Assembly (NCBI GenBank): GCA_017476545.1
Contig: JAFUZP010000006.1
Span: forward strand, 1-64,000
Length of the DNA: 64,000 bases
Direction: 5' to 3'
DNA from: Alloprevotella sp.
Lineage (GTDB): Bacteria; Bacteroidota; Bacteroidia; Bacteroidales; Bacteroidaceae
The notes below the pieces were generated by a model that had not been told where the DNA came from, did not search any database, and worked only from the letters and a program-made list of their open reading frames with translations. Positions 7,994 to 16,315 of the stretch are shown piece after piece (position 1 is the first letter of the stretch; each line of letters opens with the position of its first letter). The position numbers and the translations under genes were made by a program.

Positions 7994-8022
7994 TTTGTGT
8001 ATTGCCTAAATATGTAACTTTG
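7994..8022 (+). promoter_or_regulatory. Promoter of a short plus-strand transcript
   Basis: TTTG (7994-7997), 17 bases, TAACTTTG (8015-8022). The spacing is slightly shorter than usual. The only thing downstream before a terminator is a 15-codon frame. Confidence 0.6.
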
Positions 8023-8050
8023 CAGCGGATACAAAAAAGATAAAGAAACT

Positions 8051-8098
8051 ATGACTGCTTTAGAACATAACGCCGAACTTGTCAAACATCTTCTGTAG
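8051..8098 (+). CDS. Possible 15-residue peptide (MTALEHNAELVKHLL)
   Basis: ATG at 8051, TAG at 8096, preceded by the A-rich AAAGATAAAGAAACT. It sits between a promoter and a strong terminator, so the whole transcript would be about 130 bases. It is either a small protein, an RNA whose frame is incidental, or the remnant of a gene start. No similarity is recognised. Confidence 0.35.
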   Translation: MTALEHNAELVKHLL

Positions 8099-8117
8099 AA
8101 TTATCTGAAATTATTCC

Positions 8118-8161
8118 CTCCCCCGCCTCTCTCATATTAAGACATGCGGGGGAGTTTTTTT
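8118..8161 (+). terminator. Terminator of the short plus-strand transcript
   Basis: CTCCCCCGC (8118-8126) pairs with GCGGGGGAG (8146-8154), followed by seven T. The stop codon of the minus-strand beta-barrel gene (8137) lies in the loop, so the two convergent transcripts overlap here. Confidence 0.85.
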
Positions 8162-10851
8162 ATACGTCTGCTCACTCTCACTTTCCCTTTCGGCTTGAAA
8201 TTATAGGTAAAGCTGAGGGCGACGTAGCGGTGGAACTGTGTCCAATGGACTTCGTTGTGCTGGTTAGCGTTGACCACGGCGTACATTGGTACGTTTTGGT
8301 TAAGGATATCCTGCGCACTGAGCTTCAGCCGCCCTTGTCCTTTCAGGCATTTCCACACGACGGAAGCGTTCCACAACAAGCGGTCGCCGTTATACCCGCC
8401 CCCATAGCCTCGGTGGGCTTCGTCCCTGAAATCAGTCTTTACTTCGAAGTCGCCGAGCTTCAACAGCAAGCGCACACCGAGCGAGTAGTCCCAAAGGCGG
8501 TAGTCGTCGGTAACGGCATTGCGAAGCCCTTGATGCTCGACGTTCGCAAAGGCAGTTGCTTCCCATCGTTCGCGTTCGTAGGATAGCTCCGTACCACCGC
8601 CGAGGCTGAGCGTGCGCTGTTGGTTGAGGGCATGACCCGTCCCCGTATCGGTAAGGTACGCGTAGTTTGTACCAAAGGCCACGCGCACATTGTTAAACCG
8701 CAGTCGCCAGCGTTCGCCCAATCCTTGGTCGAAACCAAACCCGAGTGTCCACGCCCAGCCGCCGCGCCCATTTGTGGGCATCGAACTGTACACCGCCGTC
8801 TGAGGGTCGTAGGAAAAGAGTTGTTGCACGGGACGGAAACTTCGGTTGAACGATAGCTTTGCCGTAATGACGCGCTGCCGCTTCACGACGTTGGCGGTGT
8901 AGGCAAGCGAGCCGCTCAGCGCATGGCTGTTCTTCAGCTGTGGGTTGCCATAGCGCAGGTTGAGCGGGTCGCTCGTGTCGGCATAGCCGATAGTGCCCAG
9001 CAGGTCGGGCAACGACGTTGAGTATGATGCGCGCAGTTCGAGCTTGTTTTGATTGTCTATCTTCACATTGGTCGTCAGCGAAGGCGTGACGAACCAGACA
9101 GCGCGTGTAGCGATTGTGTCAACAGCTCCGCGTTGGAAGTCTAACCATTCCGTCTGGCGATGCAGCGTGACGTCTGGCATGATCTGAAACGGCTTAAAGT
9201 TGAGCGTTCCGTAAAGCGATAGCTTGTGCTTGTGTAACCTGTCGTGGCTGCGATAGGAATTGGCCATGTCGGGAAGTCCGTCTGCAAGCATATCCTGACG
9301 CGAGTGTACATTCTCGTAGCGATATTGGTAGTGGGCATTGAGCTGTACGTTCTCGCCTACCCACCGCGAGTAGGCAGCAGCAGCTTCAAGGTGTAGCTGG
9401 TGGTGGGGACGGCTGTAAGTCTGCACGTTATATGTTTCCGTTGTCACTTTTCCATAGTCGATGGTGCGCTGTGTGGTGCGGTCGCTATCATAGTTATCGT
9501 AGTAGGCCGATGCGGAGAGGTTAACGTGGCTTTTGTCAGGGAAGTAGTGAGTATATTGCGCTCTCAGCGTGCCGCTGCCCCCTTTATCGCTTTTGCTGGA
9601 ATACGTATGCTCTTGCGTGACGAGCGCACCGTTTTCGTCGTATCGTTCCCCTTCCTTGTTGTTCTTTCCTCGCCCGCGTCGCAGGTGTGTCTCGAAGTTT
9701 AGCGTAAACGTGTTGGCACTATCGGGTCGCAACATGAAGCGTCCTGAGATATTAGGATGGAATGAGTGGGAGTAGTTGTGCGTCCGCCCTACCGAACGGG
9801 TAAAGGCTTCGCCTGGCAAGAAGGTCTCGGTCCACGAACGGCTATCTTGGCTTTGGTCAAAGTGGTCGAGGTCGCCGCTGACGGTGAAGTGGCTGTCGTC
9901 CTCACCCTTGGCGCGCGGCATCATCCAGCTTCCGTACCATCCGCCCGCGCCGTAGGTCTGCTTTCCCGTACCATAGATCGAGCGGCTTTCACTCTGCACC
10001 TTCTTTCCGAAGCGGTTTCCGACGTTGTTCCAGTCGGCAAAGACCATCGTTTGTCGTTGCGTGCCAAGGCGCGTGGCATTCAGCTTCGCCAAGGCATGAA
10101 CGGGCAGAAACCCACCAGCTTCCACTTCGCCATACCACTTGTCGAGCCATCCCTCCTTCACCTGCAAGTCCAGCACGATGTCTTCGCCACCGTCGTCGTG
10201 ACCCTCCTTGCGCGCGGCTTCGCTCTGCTTGTTGTAGCCTTTTATCTTGTCGATGGCCTCGGCAGGCAGGAGTGTCAGCAGGTCTGTGGAGAGGCTCTCT
10301 TTGCCTTGTACGAGGATGCGCACGGGCTTTCCGTTCCACCTCAGTTCGCCGTCTATCAACGTCACGCCCGGCAACTTCTTCAACAGGTCCTCGAGGCGTG
10401 CGCCCTCTTCCAGCTGGAAGGCTTCGGGGTTGAAGACCACGGTGTCGCCGCGCATCGTGAAGCGGCGCGCCTTCGCCTTGACGACGGCTTCGCCGAGGAG
10501 CACTTCGGAGGGCCGCAGGGTGATGTCGCCCAGGGCGAGCGTGTCCTTGCCGTCGGTGATGGCGAAGACGCGCTTCGCGCCGTAGTAGCCCGGGCACTCC
10601 ACTTTGAGCGTGACGTGTTCGCAGTCCGTGCCGAACAACATCTCGCCCCGTCCGAGCGAATCGGTCTCGTAGCCGGACTGACGGGCGATGCTGCCGTTGT
10701 CCCAACGGAGTTCCACTTCGTAGGTTGCGCCCTCAATGGGCTCGCGGGTCTGTGCGTCGATGACGCGGAAGGTGATGACGTCGGCCTTCATGGTTTGCGA
10801 CAGGGTTGCGACAAACAGGATGACAAGCCAAAGGAGGTAGATGTTCTTCAT
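8137..10851 (-). CDS. Outer-membrane beta-barrel protein (TonB-dependent receptor-like)
   Basis: 904 residues from ATG 10851, with signal peptide IYLLWLVILFVATLS. Residues about 25-125 form a carboxypeptidase-regulatory-like domain (VIDAQTREPIEGATYEV). A plug-like region follows (LLKKLPGVTLIDGELRWNGKPVRILVQG) and then a long barrel of the outer-membrane protein beta-barrel family (PF14905). These proteins lack a paired SusD and their cargo is unknown. The longer start at 10893 has no signal peptide at its N-terminus and is not preferred. Same architecture as the gene at 37141. A TTAAC/GTTAA dyad lies 85 bases upstream. Confidence 0.85.
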   Translation of the reverse strand: MKNIYLLWLVILFVATLSQTMKADVITFRVIDAQTREPIEGATYEVELRWDNGSIARQSGYETDSLGRGEMLFGTDCEHVTLKVECPGYYGAKRVFAITDGKDTLALGDITLRPSEVLLGEAVVKAKARRFTMRGDTVVFNPEAFQLEEGARLEDLLKKLPGVTLIDGELRWNGKPVRILVQGKESLSTDLLTLLPAEAIDKIKGYNKQSEAARKEGHDDGGEDIVLDLQVKEGWLDKWYGEVEAGGFLPVHALAKLNATRLGTQRQTMVFADWNNVGNRFGKKVQSESRSIYGTGKQTYGAGGWYGSWMMPRAKGEDDSHFTVSGDLDHFDQSQDSRSWTETFLPGEAFTRSVGRTHNYSHSFHPNISGRFMLRPDSANTFTLNFETHLRRGRGKNNKEGERYDENGALVTQEHTYSSKSDKGGSGTLRAQYTHYFPDKSHVNLSASAYYDNYDSDRTTQRTIDYGKVTTETYNVQTYSRPHHQLHLEAAAAYSRWVGENVQLNAHYQYRYENVHSRQDMLADGLPDMANSYRSHDRLHKHKLSLYGTLNFKPFQIMPDVTLHRQTEWLDFQRGAVDTIATRAVWFVTPSLTTNVKIDNQNKLELRASYSTSLPDLLGTIGYADTSDPLNLRYGNPQLKNSHALSGSLAYTANVVKRQRVITAKLSFNRSFRPVQQLFSYDPQTAVYSSMPTNGRGGWAWTLGFGFDQGLGERWRLRFNNVRVAFGTNYAYLTDTGTGHALNQQRTLSLGGGTELSYERERWEATAFANVEHQGLRNAVTDDYRLWDYSLGVRLLLKLGDFEVKTDFRDEAHRGYGGGYNGDRLLWNASVVWKCLKGQGRLKLSAQDILNQNVPMYAVVNANQHNEVHWTQFHRYVALSFTYNFKPKGKVRVSRRIKKLPRMS

Positions 10852-10935
10852 GATATGTGTAGGTGCGCCAGAAATAGGTCTTCCTACTTTCATATACGGA
10901 GGGGTACGGGATAATATGTCGCTATCGGCCGCGCT

Positions 10936-10949
10936 TTAACGTTTGTTAA
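10936..10949. promoter_or_regulatory. TTAACGTTTGTTAA dyad upstream of the beta-barrel gene
   Basis: A perfect inverted repeat TTAAC-gttt-GTTAA, 85 bases before the ATG at 10851. It could be an operator, or part of an ECF-sigma promoter, which often drive Bacteroidetes outer-membrane genes. No TAnnTTTG box is evident nearby. Confidence 0.4.
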
Positions 10950-11014
10950 GGCATAGCAGCCGGGGTATTGCAATAGGAGGCAGGCGGGGAAGGGATAGAC
11001 GCCGCACTAGGATG

Positions 11015-11054
11015 CATCCGCCCCGCGCCTCGTTATCTTGGCGCGGGGCGGATG
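11015..11054. other. Perfect 15-base-stem hairpin
   Basis: CATCCGCCCCGCGCC (11015-11029) pairs perfectly with 11040-11054 around a 10-base loop. It lies downstream of the LRR gene, but neither strand has a T-run after it, so it is not a standard intrinsic terminator. It may protect the mRNA 3' end or be a dispersed repeat. Confidence 0.6.
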
Positions 11055-11108
11055 GGGGCGGATGGTAGCAGCCAAGAAGTTTCGCGTTACGCGGCTACCT
11101 CCATACCG

Positions 11109-11126
11109 TATTATATTATATAAGCG
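11109..11126. repeat. AT/CG motif copy 2
   Basis: TATTATATTATATAAGCG, same orientation as the copy at 2777. It lies 11 bases past the stop of the LRR gene. Confidence 0.4.
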
Positions 11127-11136
11127 TACACTGCGG

Positions 11137-12639
11137 TCACTTCACATAGACCTTACGGGTGGTGCCATCAGCGTTACGGATAATGTTGATGCCGTGGACG
11201 GGCTGGTCAAGCCTACGTCCGGAGGTATCATAGCGCGCACCTCCGCCCTGTTTGATAAGGCTGATGTCGGGGATAGCGGTGGGTGTCCCTTCAATGGGAC
11301 GGATGGTATCGAAGTCCTTCCACTGCGGGGCACGCTTGTAAGCGTTGAGAGATGCGCGGGGTACGTATAGCACTGCCTGGCGTTGGATGGCAGCATCAAA
11401 GGCTGTACCTACGCAGTCGGGGACCTCCTCGGCGGGACAGGTAAGGTCTTGGAGCTGGTAGCAGAAGTCAATGCCGCGTTCACTGACGATACGTAGCGCG
11501 GGAGATAGGGTCAGGTGTTTGAGATAGTAGTTGTAACCGCACCCCTCGTAAGCGATTTCCTGCACCATGGGGGGCATGACGTAAGTGGTATCCATCGAGC
11601 CGTTGTAAAGCTGGTACATGATGATGGAGTCTTTGGAGAAGAGGGAGCCGTCGATAGTGCAGTAGTTGGGATTTTCTTCCGCGAGCTGTATGCCACCGAG
11701 CTCAAAGGTCCCTGCGAAACTGAGGTAGCCTATCTCCTGCGTGGAAGCGGGGATAAGGCAGGTGCGCAGTTCGGAGCAGCCGGAGAAGGCGTAGGGGCCG
11801 ATGTACTCCAAACCGTCGGGAAGATTGACGGACTGCAGGCCACTGCAATACATGAAAGCGCGCTCTTCAATACGGCGCAGGGTGGTTGGCAGGTTGAGCG
11901 TCTCCAGGGCGTGGGTATTCTCAAAGCAGGCCATGGGTATCACCTCTAGGTTGTCGGGCAACTTCACATAGGAAAGGGCGTCACAGTAGTTGAACATACC
12001 CTCGCCAAGCTCCTTGACTGAGTTGGGGAAGGAGATGCTCTTCAGCTTATCGCAGTGGTAGAAACAAAGGAGGCCGAAACTCTCAACGCCTTCGGGGATG
12101 GTAACCCGCGTCAGCTCGTAGTTAATCTCAAATGCCCCCATACCTACGCCCTTCACACTGGGAGGGATGGTGAAGGAAGTGATGCCCGTGTAGCAGATGG
12201 CCGTGGAGTCGATATAAACCGTGTTATCGGGTATGGTGAGGGACTTCAGGTTGATGAAGCGGTAGAACATGTCATGCCCTACGGTGTCCTTGCGGGTAAC
12301 GCACTCGTAATAACGGCCAGAACTGCTCTGACTGGCAAAATAGACATCGCCGCCCGGAACGATACGCGCGGCTTTCAGGTTGAGCGTAGTCAGTTTCCCC
12401 TTGGGTTCGGTAGCCCCGCTCATGGGGAGGGCGGCCACATCGCGCAGGAACTTGATGTCCGTGCCGTTGATAGGTCCCTTCACCGTGAGGGTCCGCATCG
12501 TGTACCACATGTCGGGGTCAATCTTCGAGGACAAGGTGCCGGGTTCCTCCAGCTCCACCGTGACGACCTGTGCCACCATGGAAGCCGGACTGAGCGACAG
12601 TGCGGCGAGCGCAAGGGCCGGAAGTAGTCGTATTTTCAT
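11137..12639 (-). CDS. BspA-like leucine-rich-repeat surface protein
   Basis: 500 residues from ATG 12639, with signal peptide LLPALALAALSLSPASMVAQ. Residues about 130-400 are tandem LRR_5 (BspA/TpLRR) repeats of about 23 residues, for example FTIPPSVKGVGMGAF and VTIPEGVESFGLLCF. The protein ends in a short tag, YDTSGRRLDQPVHGIN then IIRN...VYVK. That pattern is shared with the exported protein at 49491 and looks like a type IX-secretion sorting signal. BspA-like proteins bind host or bacterial surfaces. Transcription probably starts at a TACTTTTG box (12668-12675, minus). Monocistronic. Confidence 0.88.
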   Translation of the reverse strand: MKIRLLPALALAALSLSPASMVAQVVTVELEEPGTLSSKIDPDMWYTMRTLTVKGPINGTDIKFLRDVAALPMSGATEPKGKLTTLNLKAARIVPGGDVYFASQSSSGRYYECVTRKDTVGHDMFYRFINLKSLTIPDNTVYIDSTAICYTGITSFTIPPSVKGVGMGAFEINYELTRVTIPEGVESFGLLCFYHCDKLKSISFPNSVKELGEGMFNYCDALSYVKLPDNLEVIPMACFENTHALETLNLPTTLRRIEERAFMYCSGLQSVNLPDGLEYIGPYAFSGCSELRTCLIPASTQEIGYLSFAGTFELGGIQLAEENPNYCTIDGSLFSKDSIIMYQLYNGSMDTTYVMPPMVQEIAYEGCGYNYYLKHLTLSPALRIVSERGIDFCYQLQDLTCPAEEVPDCVGTAFDAAIQRQAVLYVPRASLNAYKRAPQWKDFDTIRPIEGTPTAIPDISLIKQGGGARYDTSGRRLDQPVHGINIIRNADGTTRKVYVK

Positions 12640-12737
12640 AAATAACATGGTTTGGTTTCTATGCGAGCAAAAGTAATGTAAGCACCGGAAAATGGCAAGT
12701 GGGCGGTGCACTTTTTTGAATTCCGGGAAGCCTGTAT

Positions 12738-13586
12738 TCAGAAGAAGTGGATGGTATAGAGGTACAGCACGGCGGCAGGAATGGCGAGCAAGGCGCTGTC
12801 AAAGCGGTCAAGCGCGCCGCCGTGGCCGGGAAAAAGGGTGCCGCTGTCTTTCACGCCGAGCTGCCGTTTCAAGAGGCTCTCCACAAGGTCGCCCCACGTA
12901 CCGAAGACGCAGACTGTCAGGGCTAGTCCAAGCCACTGTACCAAGGACATATTCCCCGGGAAGCAGGCGTTCAGAACAGCTGCTGTAGCAAGACAGAGCA
13001 GTCCGCCGCCGATACTGCCCACCCAACTCTTGTTCGGCGATACACGCTCGAAAAGCTTGGCAGGGAACCGCCGCCGCAACAGGCTGCCGCAGCAGTAGGC
13101 TCCGGTATCGCTAGTCCAAAGGAATATGAAGACACTGAGCGGAAGGAGCCAGTTGTAGGCTGCGCCACCCGTGAGGGGATCGGCTACAAACGCAAGCGTC
13201 GTAAGCAAGGCGAAAGGCAGAGCGACGTACAACTGGGAGGCAAAGGCATAGGCCCAGTCCTTCAGCGGGTCGGACTGTTGGAGATAAAGCTCGCTGATGA
13301 GCAGATAGACGAGAGATACGAGGTACGGAATGAACACTTCGGAACCCTGATAGCCGCTCACATAGGCTGCGAAAGCGAGGAAGAGGTAAACACCCCCGGC
13401 CGTATTGATAAGCCGGTTCACGGACGCTTCTGCATGAGTATTCACCAAAGAGGAAAACTCCCACACACAAAGCCCTGTTATCGCGGCGAAGAGGAAAACG
13501 AATGTCAGTGGTGAGAGCAGAATGCTCCCCACCAAGACTGCGACAAAGGCGATTCCGGTAAAACTCCTGACGACTAAGTTACTCAT
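12738..13586 (-). CDS. cdsA: Phosphatidate cytidylyltransferase
   Basis: 282 residues from ATG 13586. It makes CDP-diacylglycerol from phosphatidate and CTP, the branch point of phospholipid synthesis in the inner membrane. Hydrophobic throughout, with about eight membrane segments. The family signature SLLKRQLGVKDSGTLFPGHGG...DR is near the C-terminus. Its ATG overlaps the ftsH stop (ATGAGTAA), so the two are translationally coupled. Last gene of rsfS-ftsH-cdsA. Confidence 0.96.
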   Translation of the reverse strand: MSNLVVRSFTGIAFVAVLVGSILLSPLTFVFLFAAITGLCVWEFSSLVNTHAEASVNRLINTAGGVYLFLAFAAYVSGYQGSEVFIPYLVSLVYLLISELYLQQSDPLKDWAYAFASQLYVALPFALLTTLAFVADPLTGGAAYNWLLPLSVFIFLWTSDTGAYCCGSLLRRRFPAKLFERVSPNKSWVGSIGGGLLCLATAAVLNACFPGNMSLVQWLGLALTVCVFGTWGDLVESLLKRQLGVKDSGTLFPGHGGALDRFDSALLAIPAAVLYLYTIHFF

Positions 13587-15609
13587 CCTCTTCCCCTTTC
13601 TGCGGCACGGGCGGGCAGCCAGCAGCATCTGCCGCCGCCTCCTGTTCCTTTCTGCGCGCATGTTCCTCGGCCATTTTCTCCGCCCGCTCGCGATTGGCCT
13701 GTTCCTGGAGTTCCAGCAACTCGTCCGCACGGCTCTTCCAAGGCCGGGGACCGAAAATCTGCTCCACGTCTTCGCGGTAAATCACCTCGCGTTCCACGAG
13801 CAAGTCGGCCAGTGCCGCGTGCTTGTCACGGTTCTCGCTCAGAATTTTCTTGGCGCGGGCGTATTGTTCCGCAATGAGGCGGTTCACCTCCTCATCGATG
13901 CGTTCCGCTGTCTTCTCGGAATAAGGCTTTGTGAAGCCATATTCCTGGTTTTCATAGTAGCACACATTGGGCAATGCCTCGCTCATGCCGAGATAGGCCA
14001 CCATGCCATAGCAACGCTTCGTCACCGTCTCGAGGTCATTGAGGGCGCCGGTGCTGACGTGCCCGGTAAAGAGTTCCTCGGCCGCGCGACCGCCGAGCGT
14101 GGCACACACCTCATCCAGCAGTTGCTCCTTAGTCGTGATGCTGCGTTCTTCGGGCAGATACCACGCCGCGCCGAGCGCTTGCCCGCGCGGGACGATGGTC
14201 ACCTTGATGAGCGGGTTCGCGTGCTCCAACAGCCAAGAAACACTGGCGTGCCCGGCCTCGTGCAGGGCGATGGTGCGCTTTTCCCCTTCGGTCATGACTT
14301 TCGTCTTCTTCTCCAAACCGCCGATAATGCGGTCCACAGCATCCAGGAAGTCCTGCTTCACGACTTTCTCATGGTTGTGACGGGCAGCAATAAGCGCGGC
14401 CTCATTGCAGACGTTGGCGATATCCGCGCCCGAAAAACCGGGGGTCTGGCGCGCAAGCAGCTCTATGTCTAGATTCTCGTCGTACTTGAGTGGTTTCAGA
14501 TGTACGTTGAAGATAGCCACCCGTTCAGGCAAGTCGGGCAGATCCACGTGTATCTGCCGGTCAAAACGCCCGGCACGAAGCAACGCCTTGTCCAGGATGT
14601 CCACACGGTTGGTGGCGGCAAGTATGATAACGCCAGAGTTCGTCCCGAAGCCGTCCATCTCGGTCAGCAGCTGGTTAAGGGTGCTTTCGCGCTCGTCGTT
14701 GCCGCCCGTCATCACGCTGCGTCCACGGGCACGGCCCACAGCGTCTATCTCATCAATGAAGATAATGCACGGTGCCTTTTCCTTAGCCTGTCGGAAGAGG
14801 TCACGCACACGGCTCGCACCCACGCCCACGAACATCTCCACGAAGTCGGATCCCGACATGGAAAAGAACGGCACGTCGGCTTCGCCCGCCACGGCCTTGG
14901 CCAGGAGGGTTTTACCCGTCCCCGGAGGACCTACGAGCAGCGCGCCCTTGGGAATCTTGCCGCCGAGTTCTGTAAATTTCTTGGGGTTCTTGAGAAATTC
15001 AACGACTTCCTGCACTTCCTGCTTCGCGCCTTCCTGACCCGCGACATCGGCAAAGGTCACACCCGTCCCCTTCTCGCCTTTCTCAACCAGCTTTGCCTTA
15101 CTCTTACCTACGCTGAAAATTCCGCCGCCAGGGCCTCCCGAACCACGAATCATCCAGAACCACAACACAACGAGGATGACAATGGGCAGAATACTCCCGA
15201 GAATGTTCATCAGCAGGCGGTCGGACTCTTCGTACTTCACCGTTCCGCTGAAACCTTCCTCCTCTAAAAACTCCTCAACCCGGTCGGTCGAAGGAATACG
15301 CGCCGAGACGGTCGGTGCCTTCCCTACCCTATCCACGCCCTGCTTGAAGACTTCGCGGATCTTCTCCGGCGCGATAGTGATGCGGGCCTTGCCGTCCGTT
15401 TTGTTCACCGTGACGCTTTTGGCATAACCGTCACGGACATATTGTTTGAAGTCGGTATAGGTAACCTCTTTGTCCACGCTCCCACTACCCTCGCCCTGCC
15501 CTTGGTACAGAATGTAGGCCAGCCCTGCGATGATGACGATATAGAGCCAGTTCAGGCTGAAGCGGGGCATATTGTTCCGCTGCTGCGGCTGTTTCTCCGG
15601 TGAAGCCAT
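13579..15609 (-). CDS. ftsH: ATP-dependent zinc metalloprotease FtsH
   Basis: 676 residues. Membrane-anchored AAA+ protease that removes misassembled membrane proteins and regulatory substrates. Visible are TM1 (20-35), a periplasmic domain, TM2 (about 137-154), Walker A GPPGTGKT (227-234), Walker [10 protein letters not shown] (282-290), the second region of homology ending in GRFDRQ, and the zinc site HEAGH (450-454). The C-terminal tail is charged, Glu/Ala-rich and longer than in E. coli. It starts 7 bases after the rsfS stop. Confidence 0.98.
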   Translation of the reverse strand: MASPEKQPQQRNNMPRFSLNWLYIVIIAGLAYILYQGQGEGSGSVDKEVTYTDFKQYVRDGYAKSVTVNKTDGKARITIAPEKIREVFKQGVDRVGKAPTVSARIPSTDRVEEFLEEEGFSGTVKYEESDRLLMNILGSILPIVILVVLWFWMIRGSGGPGGGIFSVGKSKAKLVEKGEKGTGVTFADVAGQEGAKQEVQEVVEFLKNPKKFTELGGKIPKGALLVGPPGTGKTLLAKAVAGEADVPFFSMSGSDFVEMFVGVGASRVRDLFRQAKEKAPCIIFIDEIDAVGRARGRSVMTGGNDERESTLNQLLTEMDGFGTNSGVIILAATNRVDILDKALLRAGRFDRQIHVDLPDLPERVAIFNVHLKPLKYDENLDIELLARQTPGFSGADIANVCNEAALIAARHNHEKVVKQDFLDAVDRIIGGLEKKTKVMTEGEKRTIALHEAGHASVSWLLEHANPLIKVTIVPRGQALGAAWYLPEERSITTKEQLLDEVCATLGGRAAEELFTGHVSTGALNDLETVTKRCYGMVAYLGMSEALPNVCYYENQEYGFTKPYSEKTAERIDEEVNRLIAEQYARAKKILSENRDKHAALADLLVEREVIYREDVEQIFGPRPWKSRADELLELQEQANRERAEKMAEEHARRKEQEAAADAAGCPPVPQKGEEDE

Positions 15610-15616
15610 ATCAAAG

Positions 15617-15991
15617 TCAGTCTAAGTCGGGAATTTCGGTCAGCTTACTGTCGTCCCAGAGGTTTTCAAGGTCGTAGTGATCACGCGCATCGGGCAGGAA
15701 GATGTGGACCATCACCGTGCCATAGTCCATCGCCACCCACAACGCATTGTTCGCCCCCACCACGGCGGCGGGCTTCTCCCCCGCCTCCTTGCGGACGGTC
15801 TCCTCCACGCTGTCGGCTATGGCGCTGACTTGCTGCGGCGTATTACCTGAACAAATGACAAAATACCGCGCCGGAGCGGTCTCTATGGCCTGCAAATCGG
15901 CCGTTGCTATACCGAAGGCTTTCTTCTCTTGCATCCCCCGGATGATGGTATCCCTAAGTTCCTCTGCTGTAACCATTGCAGTCTTATCCAT
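15617..15991 (-). CDS. rsfS: Ribosomal silencing factor RsfS
   Basis: 124 residues, the usual length. Binds ribosomal protein uL14 and blocks subunit joining when nutrients are scarce. It contains the conserved KKAFGIATADL, YFVICSGNTPQQVSAIADSV and DYGTVMVHIF...RDHYDLENLW blocks. First gene of the operon. A TAATTTTG box (16008-16015, minus) gives a short leader and supports this start. Confidence 0.95.
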   Translation of the reverse strand: MDKTAMVTAEELRDTIIRGMQEKKAFGIATADLQAIETAPARYFVICSGNTPQQVSAIADSVEETVRKEAGEKPAAVVGANNALWVAMDYGTVMVHIFLPDARDHYDLENLWDDSKLTEIPDLD

Positions 15992-16122
15992 TTTAAGTAA
16001 TTTTGGGCAAAATTACGCCAATATTTCCATATACGCCGCGCCCCTCCCGTTTTTTTTGTGCGCACGGCCGCCGCATCCGCTCCTCGAGCCTCATTCAGGT
16101 CCGGAAAGAAGACAGGAAACAC

Positions 16123-16202
16123 TACCCCTGGGGATATGGTTTCCTAACTATAGGGGTAATTCTTCGTAACCCTAGGGTTAGAAAGAACTACCCCTATGGG
16201 TA
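16123..16202. repeat. 22-base-period palindrome quartet B
   Basis: Units at 16123 (TACCCCTGGGGATA), 16145 (TAACTATAGGGGTA), 16167 (TAACCCTAGGGTTA, perfect) and 16189 (TACCCCTATGGGTA), exact 22-base steps. It lies between the rsfS promoter and the end of the hydrolase gene at 16316. Confidence 0.95.
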
Positions 16203-16315
16203 AGAAACATGCTAACAAGATTTGCTGTAGGCCACCTATTGACAGCTGGACTCAGCACCTCCTCACCCCGCTGGGAACCCGTACACAGAGGAAGCAACGG
16301 AGGGAGTGGTGGAAT

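Noticed and set aside
9766..10914. Long plus-strand open frame opposite the beta-barrel gene
   Set aside because: It lies entirely antisense to a well-supported gene; GC-rich codon use opens such frames. No domain or ribosome-binding context is seen. The same applies to long open antisense frames at 34388-36112, 38866-40230, 49644-51662, 52831-54186 and 57872-59596.
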